Assembly (NCBI GenBank): GCA_005406025.1
Contig: BGZK01000076.1
Span: 620,001-684,000 of the forward strand
Direction: 5' to 3'
DNA: 64,000 nt
Source of the DNA: Eumeta japonica
Lineage: Eukaryota > Arthropoda > Insecta > Lepidoptera > Psychidae
Made by a program: the position numbers and the translations under genes. The notes beneath the pieces were generated by a model. The model did no database searches, had not been told where the DNA came from, and saw only the letters and a program-made list of their open reading frames with translations. Of the stretch, positions 1 to 9,245 are shown piece after piece (position 1 is the first letter of the stretch; each line of letters starts with the position of its first letter).

Positions 1-408
1 TATTTTATTATTGCATATACTCCTTTAAGAGTGAACTCTTTGTAACTAAATTTATATAATTATTTTGATGACATAGATACTTAATAAGAATCATTTCAGT
101 AACTCATATTTTTGATCTCGCAAATAAATTAACCTAGTTTAATGTAAAAGAAGTAGCAGGTTGCCCTTACTGATGTCAATGAGTTTTAATGTGATTCCGT
201 AGAGATCAGAACCGGGATGGAGATTTGAATTGGAATCGAGAGAGTTGAAATAGAAATTTATTTTATGAATATGTAATCATAGTTGTCAACGTAGAGGCTT
301 TCAAAATAAATTATTTAGGTGATTTGGATTCAATGAAAAAGAGCACAATCATTAATAATAAAAAGCTGGGTATCTCAGTGGCATTAAAAATATTATATTA
401 TTGAGCAG

Positions 409-537
409 GTGGTCCGCGGGTTGTTCGCGTGGTGTCAGGGCTGCGCGCACGGCGGCCACCTTCACCACATCCAAAAGTGGATGGAACAGCACTCGCTCTG
501 CCCCGCCGGCTGTGGGCACCATTGTCAGTTAGGTTGA
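409..537 (+). CDS. Wdr24: WDR24 C-terminal exon (GATOR2 subunit), partial
   Basis: WDR24 is a WD40-repeat subunit of GATOR2, the lysosome-associated complex that promotes TORC1 signalling by opposing GATOR1. Only the last coding exon is in the window. It starts after a cag acceptor (406-408) and encodes 42 residues from VVRGLFAWC to a tga at 535-537. The pattern is a RING/zinc-finger tail: W-C-x2-C, then HGGHLHH, then C-P-A-G-C-G-H-x-C. The stretch [18 protein letters not shown] closely matches the WDR24 terminus as I remember it. WDR59 and MIOS share the HGGH motif but not the VV(K/R)GLF start. All WD40 repeats lie upstream of the window. The exon is much more GC-rich than its flanks. Confidence 0.85.
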   Translation: MVRGLFAWCQGCAHGGHLHHIQKWMEQHSLCPAGCGHHCQLG

Positions 538-985
538 AGACTCGTGGTATCTCCACAGCACGGGAACATATTAATAGTATGCAACGCTCTTGGAGACGGC
601 GACTAACGATTCATAAACTACACGAATAACGGCCAAAAGCAATTTTATGCGAGGAAAGTTTCTTACTACGCGGTTTAAAAAGTTCATTCGTGATTTGTAT
701 AGGCGCAGGCGCGAGTTCAGTTGCAATGGCCAAGCAACGAGCGATAGTGTGGAACGACTGCTGCTACAATATTTTCTTTTTTTCGTTACGTGATTGCTTG
801 GCGTCTTTCATGCATTCGCTCGTTGCATCGCTAAATATATATCTCATTGTCATTCGCCGTCGCCATACGCGTGGCGACATGAGTTAAACTTTAATGACAC
901 TAAAAACTACACTTACAAATAGCATTAACGAAAACAATTTCAAACACCAAGGTTTGTAATAAAAATGTGTACCTGTACTTATTTT
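538..985 (+). other. Wdr24: Wdr24 3' UTR with poly(A) signal
   Basis: This is non-coding sequence after the Wdr24 stop. The first AATAAA on the + strand is at 958-963, with a T-rich stretch at 981-990, so cleavage near 980 would give a 3' UTR of roughly 440 nt. Further AATAAA-like signals at about 1970 leave room for a longer form. Short reading frames at 429-629 and 690-887 are frame shadows or chance frames in this UTR. Confidence 0.5.
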
Positions 986-2352
986 TTTTTAACATCCATT
1001 CTTTACGCATTTATTTGCAATTTCCATAGAATCCTCAATTTTTGGTTTCAATAAAAATTTGACATAATTTTAAACCCATACAAATCACATTACATAAAAA
1101 CTACCTACGAGGCGATCTCTGATTATTTAGCAGTGTACAAATTTTAGATTTTTCTCTGTATAAACCAAAACTATGTAATAGCGCACAAACATGCAACTTT
1201 AATAACTACATTAATGTAAAATTAGAAAGTGAAAATGAATCAGTTGAGAAATTTACAGTAAACACATTTATAAATATATTTGGGCCAGTAATATATTAAC
1301 CTGTTTTTTTACATTTTCTGGACTACATATTTTTGTGCAGCTTGTATTTAATTTTTGACAAACACCACATCATTCTACATTAAATTTTAGTGTAATTTTT
1401 AGTTTGTTGTCTGAAATTCAGAAAATTGGCATCTATTAGTTCCCAGTCTCATTGTCTTGAAATAATATGAATGTGTAAAAATAATGCACTCTTTCATGAA
1501 AGTATTAATGATTATTTAACAGAGCTTTGAATGAAAACATCAGACAGTCAGAGACTGTATTACTTAAGTACTGTGGGAAAACTGCTTATATTAGTTTTAT
1601 TATAAATTCATATTAAATGAAATTGACACAATAAGAATATTGTGTCAATTTTCAATTAAAAAAAGAATATTTTAATTTTATTATACAAAGCAATTTTTGT
1701 ATATTAACCAAAACAAAGAAACTATTTTTCTTCATATACATTAGCAAGTAATTGTTATTAGACTCAATGGTTTTCTTTAAATGGCATTGGCTTTAAAAAA
1801 AAAGTGTCAATATTATTAGTCAATTAGTTTTAGTTGTGAAGTATTTGGAATTATTTCTATATCCAAATAATTGTTTATTTGTATTTCTTTTGAGACTTGT
1901 CAATAAATACTTTTTATCTAGTTGTAAAAATCGTGCTTTTCTGTATTAAGCATTTTAATCGTTTTGAGAACTGAATAAAATGTAATTCTTTTATGTAAAT
2001 ATAAAAATAAGTGAAAGAGATCCAATGACTGAACTGTAACTGTGAAATATTTTTGTATTTTATATGAATGAAATTAAAACAATTATGAAATACATTTTGC
2101 TTATTTTATTTATTTACATCTATATAGCTAATTATAATGAAATATCCACTTAAAATCTGTTACTATACAATATGTATGACTTTAATTAAAAATATAATTC
2201 GCTATATTTTTTAGATATAAACAAGAATGTTGAAGAGATAAGAGTCAGCTATTTTTACCTAGTAAATACAAAATACAATTTAGTTGGACCTTTATAACAA
2301 AATTATGACGATATTGTTCATGTATATATATATATATATATATTATTTTGTA

Positions 2353-2390
<38 letters not shown>

Positions 2391-4075
2391 TACAAAATCG
2401 AATAAGCATCTAAGTAATAGATCGGCATATCTTTGAAATCTGCCATTTGGTTGGTATTTCTCGAATTTATTTTATACTCCTAATAATGTTTATAGCTCGT
2501 TCAAGAGAAATCATGTAAACAAGAAGCCACTTAACTAAAAACTTGCGATAGTAATTTGACATTGGGCCGCGCGCCGTCACCCCTACATCCTACATCGTTT
2601 GTAAGTCCGCGGCGGTAGGAAACTAACTAGGCGCACACATTTGCCGGCGCCCAAGCATTATCCGCATCGGAATGAGCTTTAGTTTGTCTCACTGACTGAA
2701 TTGATATTACCAAAGAGATTTGTTTTCAAAACTTATTTACTCTGTAACATTGTGAATGTAATTGCTATGATTTTTTCTTATATAAAACTAATTTATAACA
2801 TTCGTATTGGACAAAATTATATGTCACAAAATCACCTGCAAACATTGTGACCTAGCAGAATAAAGTTTAAATATGGCCGACACTAATATTCATCTATTAT
2901 TGTAATCAATAAACCTAATATATCCGCAAGAATAATTTAGCTGCCTAGTCTTTCCTTTTATACTGGGTGTAAGATAATATCGGGAGTAAAACTAAAAACA
3001 ATTGTGGAAACCCCATTTGAATTGGTTCTTCAATAACTGACATATATTGTATGTTTAATTTACATTGATTACGTTTTATTAAGGATTAATGTTTTTATTT
3101 ACTTAAGCTGTTTACGTAAACAAAATAGGGTTTAGTTGGTTAGATGTCATCCACAAAATACCAGGTGTTATAGTGCAAACTAGTATCTATGTAAAATATA
3201 ATTTATTCGGAGAGTCAGGACGTAATAAAAGTGCTCTTACAACGTCGTGCACGTTGTCGAAAACTTGCCAGGCAACGGTCGAACAACAATTATCAGTGTA
3301 CAACGCACGTACGATGGATATTGTTTTACCGCTACAAGTCAAGGAAACTATACCATACCGAGTGTTTATTATTTTAAGCGAGGGCCAAAAGCAAGCACGC
3401 GAGGTTACGTAAGATGACAACGGTGTGCATCGTATGTATGTGCAAAATATATTGTGAAAAGTAGAAAAGCAGTATTTCTATAAATAGTTAAATACGAAGT
3501 GTATGTCAATTAATTTTTAATTACATTGTATAGTACCACTATAGACAAGATGTTTTCGTCAGTTAGTCATAGGTAAATCTTATCTATCAAGTTTATAAAT
3601 CAAGGTGGTCTTTTCATGCGAAGCCGGCCACCCGACGCGACGTCCGTGCTGCTGCCGCGCTCTGCGCATCATAGTTACACCCATCTTTGATAGGAGACGC
3701 GCACGTCCGTCACCGGAGCGCATGCATACCAGACGCACACGCCTCCTCCCCATGCTAAAGCTACAGAGCTTTTGGAAAAACATTTTTAAAAACTGCTTTA
3801 CCTTTCTCTATTAAAATAATTTTTAACATATTCCATGTATATATAGATATATACATCTCTAATTTAGAATTAATTCCTGATCTTATTTTACGCCCAGTAT
3901 AAATCATTTCCTCCTACTGAATAGATTATTTGTACATTCATCTTCCATATGGAATGTTTGTTTATGCAGCGATTCCTTTTTAAACTTCCTTAATTTCAAT
4001 CAGTGTCATCGGATCGATAACAACAAAACGAATCGCACTATCAATATTTAAATAAATTCGTAATTTAAACACAAT
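986..4075. other. Intergenic stretch between Wdr24 and Rala 3' ends
   Basis: This region is mostly AT-rich with no recognisable gene. It holds a 14-bp perfect hairpin at 1620-1651 (4-nt loop), a TA microsatellite at about 2325-2388, and three GC-richer islands that I cannot assign (about 2561-2660, 3170-3420, 3600-3770). The 3170-3420 island is open on both strands for about 230 bp. If the alternative Rala transcript runs past its first poly(A) signal, the 3600-3770 island could be part of its 3' UTR. Confidence 0.4.
2325..2398. repeat. TA microsatellite with inverted flanks
   Basis: Two (TA)n runs surround ATTTTGTAATTTATAT; the second ends in ATATAAATTACAAAAT. The flanks are inverted copies, so the locus can form one long AT hairpin. 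Confidence 0.8.
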
Positions 4076-4081
4076 TTTATT
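4076..4081 (-). terminator. Rala: Poly(A) signal for the alternative Rala 3' end
   Basis: TTTATT on the + strand is AATAAA on the minus strand, 50 nt after the stop codon of the candidate alternative last exon. This is a normal position for a functional poly(A) signal and supports that exon being a real 3' terminal exon. Confidence 0.45.
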
Positions 4082-4130
4082 ACTTATTCCGCGAGAGTGG
4101 AGATAAAAATATTGTAATAATATTGCACAG

Positions 4131-4238
4131 CTACGATATGACGCAGCATTCGCATTTACTTTTATACTCAGTCTTGGGTTCTTCGGCCGGCATGCCCCGC
4201 TTCACGCGCGACATCTCACGGATGAGCGACAGGAACGC
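4131..4238 (-). CDS. Rala: Candidate alternative last exon of Rala (CVIS CAAX)
   Basis: On the minus strand a cag acceptor at 4239-4241 is followed by 35 codons and a TAG at 4131-4133. The peptide begins AFLSLIREMSRVK and ends KCECCVIS. Its start lines up residue for residue with the canonical Rala last exon ([13 protein letters not shown]), and it begins in the same phase 0, so splicing from Rala exon 4 (...RDNVDK) would give a 198-residue Ras-fold protein. The last four residues CVIS form a CAAX box with serine at X, a type normally farnesylated; the usual exon ends CAIL, a geranylgeranylation type. Cys192 and Cys194 could be palmitoylated. The linker is much less basic than the canonical one. 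No other Ras-like exons lie between here and Rala, which argues against a separate gene, but a decayed paralogue exon is possible. An AATAAA lies 50 nt downstream. Confidence 0.6.
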   Translation of the reverse strand, partial: AFLSLIREMSRVKRGMPAEEPKTEYKSKCECCVIS

Positions 4239-4568
4239 CTGTTGAACAACATCGGTGTGGCAACAATGACAAGTTATTTAATAACCCTTAACGCTAGCGA
4301 CACAGCTAGCTTGGAGTTGTGTACAATTACATCTCACAATCATATTTACTTTTTTTTTTTTAATCTACATTTAATGTCAATCTTAAGTTCTACATTTGGT
4401 AGATATTTATTTTTGTATTGTATATTTAAAATATTTATATAATTGTATACATTATAGACTATATGTAATTGTTATACAATTTTTAATATTACTTTTATCC
4501 ATATCTAATTATACAAAAGATTGTAATTCAATAATATGAATACAATCCAATCAACGTTATACCTACAG

Positions 4569-4708
4569 CACAACGCACGAAACTCTATCGCTTTAAATAC
4601 CTGTGAATGAGGTAATGCGCAGGTTCAACGCTTCCCGACGTTCCTATTTTACGCCATTGCGACGACTTTATGGCTAACTTCACAACGGCAGCGTTACATG
4701 CGTTGTAC
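4569..4708. mobile_element. Short MITE, copy A
   Basis: About 140 bp with inverted ends: ACAACGCACGAAAC near 4571 and the reverse complement of ACAACGCATGTAAC near 4705. Its middle (GCAGGTTCAACGCTTCCCGA) is repeated in inverted orientation at about 33960-33985, so this is a multicopy element. Confidence 0.55.
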
Positions 4709-5256
4709 CGTATACTAGGAATTAACACATTTTGATCACAACTTGTATCTACATTATTAAAAATATATATATTATTAAAAAGAAATAATAAAATTTCGCC
4801 GATTTCGTGTATTTTTATATTTGGTTACTTACTTAATACTTCGACAGAAATATAAATAAATGATGGTCATGATCTCAGAAGCAAGAAATACTTATAAAGT
4901 CTTAAAATTTGGCAATTCCTACATATGTTCATTCCCTCTAGCCAAATATACAGAAGTCCCAAAACTCGACGTCAACCCGGAACCGGGTGAAAAGGCAAAT
5001 CATGCTGGTTGTCAGAAAAATATAAAAAAAAATCTAAGTTGCATGGCCTTAAAATTATAGGCATTTTAAGAAAAACGCAAAAACCTCACACCCTGCGACA
5101 ATCTATTCACTCCTGTTGCCACAAATCATAACTTTTTCCAACTTTCTTTTTTGCTGTGTAACCCTGAATAATGCTTCTCCAAACTGTAATTAAAATTTTG
5201 AAACCAGCTGCTCTAGCTTTCATAACATTATGACTTATTTCTTAGAAAAAAAAAAT

Positions 5257-5868
5257 TGGTTGCCTGTAAAGTCGGTATACGGGCGAAAGTTTTACGTGAC
5301 AACGACTTTGAGTGGTAAAATCATTTTAATGTGAATATTCATTCGTATAGTAGGAAGAAAGATGAAATAATAGTAACAATTTAAAACATTTATTTATACA
5401 AAGAATTATATTTAAAACATTAATTTATACAAGAATCTCGTACTGAATTTCATATTAACAAAATTTTATTTTTACCTTTACACATACATACGTATTTATA
5501 TACAAATATAACTACCTTCATTATCACTACACAATCGTTTTACAATTAACTGGCAGCGTGTAAACTTGTATGCAGGCGCCTAAGCGAAATAGAAGCGCAA
5601 GACATGAACCGGTGTGTATGCCTATCTCTCTCACTCTCTCTCTCTCGCTCTGTCTCTCTCGCTCTTAGGCGGGTGCTGTGCTCGAGTGGAAGGGACGCGT
5701 GCCTTTCACTTTTATGTCTGTCTCTCTCGCTCTTAGGCGGGCTAACCATGCCGAGTGGAAGGGACGCGTGCCTCTCACTCGCTCTCATTGTGAGCTTAAC
5801 GTGAGCGGAGCGTAACGCAGTTTCTTGAAGTGTCACCCGGCAAACCAATTTATAAGACGTTGTCACGT
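5257..5868. mobile_element. Element nested in the left inverted repeat
   Basis: Comparing the two long arms of the surrounding transposon, this segment is present only in the left arm. The arms agree up to a run of A near 5250 and again from about 5869. The insert carries an inverted 15-mer near its ends (ACGTGACAACGACTT near 5295 and its near-complement near 5855), a CT-rich tract at about 5625-5665, and a tandem duplication of about 65 bp (about 5650-5710 and 5715-5780) containing AGTGGAAGGGACGCGTGCC twice. No coding capacity is evident; the frames at 5546-5866 come from the CT-rich tract. Confidence 0.6.
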
Positions 5869-6112
5869 CAAAATTAAAATAAAAAATTGCCTAGATTTAA
5901 ATGACTGTATTGAAAAAAAAATGTACTACGCGAGTTTGGCAAGTTATGTCAAAAGTTGGCGCATTTAGTAAGGATTCTAAAATAATATAATACTCGGTAA
6001 TTTGTAGCTGCTATCGTGGACAAAAAATTCTTTTTTCAGTAAAATCCCAGTTTTTTTTACAAATTTTTCTTACTTGGTTAAATGGCAAAACTTATTACTT
6101 TTTACATTGGAG

Positions 6113-6238
6113 CCGATTCCAATGCACACACTGAATAAATTTAACTCACTTGTACCTGTGCTTGTCTATCATAAACAGACTGAATAAACAGATTATGCAC
6201 TAAATTTAGAGTACTCTGTGTGTGCATTGGAATAGGCA
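6113..6238. mobile_element. Tiny MITE nested in the Tc1/mariner element
   Basis: About 125 bp bounded by inverted copies of ATTCCAATGCACACA (about 6117 and 6233). It lies between the inner end of the left long arm and the transposase stop codon. Confidence 0.55.
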
Positions 6239-6332
6239 CTATTTTTTTTTTTTTCTTAATGTTTTAATTTAAACTGAAACAAAAATTTTAATACTAAGGT
6301 TTATTTATTAAATTTACAATAAAATAGTTTTA

Positions 6333-7479
6333 CTACAGCAAATGTTCGAAATGCCTTCCTTCGACGGCAATACAAGCCCGACATCTCTTTAAAAGAGATC
6401 GAGCTATCTTTCGGGCGAATCGTCCATTATTTACGAATTCAGCTGCTTCAGCTGTTCTTTGCCGTAGTTCAAATTCGCTTTCAATTGCCTTTGAATACAC
6501 TTTTTCTTTGACTGCTCCCCAGTAAAAAAAGTTCAATGGATTCAAATTCGGTGAACGGGCCGGCCATGAGAATGGAACAGACCGTCCGATCCACCTTCCG
6601 GGAAACTCTTCACCGAGATAATCTCGAACGGAGCGAACATAGTGCGCTGGGCACCCATCTTGTTGGAACCACATTTCTCTGTAAATGTTTAACGGCACGT
6701 CTTCTAGTAAACTTGGTAGATGGTTCTGTAGAAAGTCCAGGTAGACCTCGCCATTCAACGCATCAGGCAGCTCAAAAGGACCAATTATTTGACCATTCAA
6801 AATTCCAGTCCACATGTTAACTTTGAATCGGTATTGGGACCGGTCTTGCCTCGTTAAATGAGGGTTCTCTACATGCCATTCATGCAAATTATGCATGTTC
6901 ATGTAGCCGTCCTTTTTGAATGTTGATTCATTAGACCATAAAATTTTTGTTAAAAAAAAACGGGAATCCCTGTACCTCCAATATCGTCCGGGAAAAATCT
7001 ACTCGATGTTGTTAGACCCCGGGTAGTAACGTCTGTACTCGCTGTACGTGGTATGGGTGTAATTCATGACTTTTTAAAATACGATGGGCTGTACTTTTTG
7101 GCACGCCGATGGTAATTTCAATAGCTCTTACTGAAGTGCTTGGGTCTTCTTCGACAGCTTCTAGCACTTCCATCGGGTTGGCGGGTCTTCCTTCACCATG
7201 CTCATGATTTGGGAGGTGGCCCTCTGAGAAGAGTAAACGATGTACGTTCGTGAACACGCGATGATCGGGGTAACGAGCAGCGTTTGGGTACCTTTCACGG
7301 TAAAGTCTGGCGGCAGCACTGGCATTACACCTGCATTCTCCATAAATGAAGTGCATATTAGCGTATTCGCGAGTGGTATACGCAGACATCTTGGCACTAG
7401 TCACACCATAGTCCAGGAGAAAGCAAAAGTCGTCGTTTAGGGAAAATAAACAGTCCGAATCCAAATCACAAGCAATCAA
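6333..7479 (-). pseudogene. Broken DDE transposase (DUF4817-like N-terminus plus DDE domain)
   Basis: Two minus-strand frames are pieces of one insect transposase. The 7479-7012 piece holds an N-terminal helix-turn-helix region; SAYTTREYANMHFIYGECR and RYPDHRVF resemble the DUF4817-type domain. The likely start is the Met of MSAYTTREY, not the first Met. The frame hits TAA soon after LLPG. A further 1-nt shift in a T-run near 6955 leads into the DDE-type part (6902-6333), which contains LNGQIIGPF, MWFQQDGCPAHY and WPARSPNLNPLNFFYWG. The second acidic residue (QQDG) is intact, but the first and third expected Asp positions read Asn (WSNEST and SPNLNP). With a stop, a frameshift and two lost catalytic residues, it cannot be active. 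Confidence 0.8.
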
Positions 7480-7588
7480 AAGTCCATAAACGAAGCCAAA
7501 AGTTGTCAGTACGAAATCAACACAAACGAATACGAAAACAAGCGCAGTAAACGAAGGAGCGTAACGTACTGATTTGTGATATGACGTG

Positions 7589-7627
7589 GGAGTACAATAA
7601 CGATTCAGGTAATCGCTATTGTACTCC
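7589..7627. repeat. Hairpin, 17-bp arms
   Basis: GGAGTACAATAACGATT (7589-7605) pairs with 7611-7627 with one mismatch across a 5-nt loop. It lies between the transposase start and the right inverted repeat of the Tc1/mariner element, so it is probably part of it or a small insertion in it. Confidence 0.6.
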
Positions 7628-8297
7628 TGTCACTCTCTGTCTCGCTCGCACTTGGTTAGATGACTTTCCGTTTCAGTCTCTTTAGCGTCAATACCTATCT
7701 CGCTTACACTTCTTAGTATGACTCCTCTCAAGCTACAATTTACGACTCTTTGGAAAACCTTGCGCCCATTAGAACAATTTTTAATCAAGTATGAAAAATT
7801 TGTAAAAAACTGGGATTTTACTGATAAAAGTATTTTTTGTCCACGATAGCAGCTACAAATTATCGAGTATTATATTATTTTAGAATCCTTACTAAATGCA
7901 CCAACTTTTGACATAACTTGCCAAACTCGCGTAGTACATTTTTTTTCAATACAGTCATTTAAATCTAGGCAATTTTTTATTTTAATTTTTTTTCTAAGAA
8001 ATAAGTCATAATGTTATGAAAGCTAGAGCAGATTTGTGGCAACAGGAGTGAATAGACTGTCACAGGGTATGAAATTTTTGCGTTTTTCTTAAAATGCGTA
8101 TAATTTTAAAATCATGCAACTTAGATTTTTTCTATATTTTTCTGACAACCAGCATGACTTGCCTTTTTACCCGGTTCCGGGTTGACGTCAAGTTTTGGGA
8201 CAGCCTGTATAATGAAAAACTCTAAAAATAGTCAAAATGGCATTTTAAAGTAAACTATAATTAATAAATATATCTTCATCTAATATTGTTAAGATTT

Positions 8298-9240
8298 TTA
8301 ACTTCCCACTATGAAAATTGGGAAGTTACTGTTTTCAGTCCCATTTTCTAAAATCGAATTTTCATCAGATTATTAACGTTTTAGATTCGTAGGAACCTAT
8401 TATGACAATTTCCCTAGTGATGTCTGTATATTTTAAATATCAAAGATTAAATTTTCAGAAAAATGTTTTTTTTAAAATAACTTATAGATTACCAATAGAT
8501 ATCAAAATATAATCAGTTCTTTTCTTCAAACAGATACATAGATTGCCATGAATTGCATAAATTTGTTCAAAAGATATTGGAATTAAAAAAAAAATTATTT
8601 GCAATACCTATTAAACTACCTTACCGATAATTTCCAAAATCTAACCAGCTGTTCTGCTTAAAAAGCAACGTCGATCGTTTGAAAAAACATCAAAATCGGT
8701 TGGTTCGTTAAGAGATATAGTTAACGAAAACTTCACAAAATAACATTTATCAAAATAACTCCTAAACTTTTTATTGGATTGATTTGTATCAGTTGGATTG
8801 TTTGGTATCATACAACTTTCTTTGCCTAAAAAACTGCGTCAAATGCCGTAAAGCAGATCAAAATCAAACATGTTTGACAGATATTGTAGATTAAAATCTC
8901 GTTTTTTTTAATAAAACTAATTGTTTAAACTCAAAGAGCTGAAAATATATTAAGATTATATTGTTGAGTTCAGAGAGCTTGAAAAGAAATGAAAATCGAT
9001 TTTTTAAGCTCAAACAATAATTTACTGCTAGTTACACTTTAATACAATTTGAGCTCGAAAGTAGCAAAAAGTTTCAGGAATGGCTTATAAGGATGATCGT
9101 TTTTTGATATCTTAAACCCAACAAGCTGAAAAAAGTCTGAAATTTGAGACAACTATATTTTTGAACACGGGAAACTAAAAATACACATCGATAAATATCA
9201 TAGTGGGAAATTTTAGAGATGACCTAAAGGGTCAAACGTT
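8298..9240 (+). repeat. Interspersed repeat TTAACTTCCC..., copy 1
   Basis: It starts TTAACTTCCCACTATGAAAATTGGGAAGT, a short foldback, then continues with text shared with 44659-45305 and 61273-61918 (for example TTTTCATCAGAT, then GATGTCTGTAT). This copy lacks the TG/CA microsatellite found in the other two. It ends in a diverged stretch (GAAAGTAGCAAAAAGTTTCAGG) matching the end of the family. No coding sequence. Confidence 0.6.
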
Positions 9241-9245
9241 TTGCA

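Larger units (their letters stand above)
4951..8207 (-). mobile_element. Tc1/mariner-superfamily transposon with long inverted repeats
   Basis: The ends read CAGAAGTCCCAAAAC (left) and, as reverse complement, CAGGCTGTCCCAAAAC (right). Each is flanked by TA (4949-4950 and 8208-8209), the target duplication typical of this superfamily. The inverted repeats are several hundred bp long: the left arm runs from 4951 to about 6080 with a foreign insertion from about 5257 to 5868, and the right arm from about 7780 to 8207 with an internal deletion of about 85 bp relative to the left. Between them lies a broken transposase on the minus strand (6333-7479). The damage indicates an old, immobile copy. 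Confidence 0.8.

Noticed and set aside
3580..3814. Overlapping Arg-rich frames on both strands
   Set aside because: GC-rich island without splice context or recognisable domain; possibly UTR of the alternative Rala transcript.
5546..5866. 106-codon minus frame rich in Arg, Ser, Glu
   Set aside because: Translation of a CT-rich tract and a tandem duplication inside a nested repeat.
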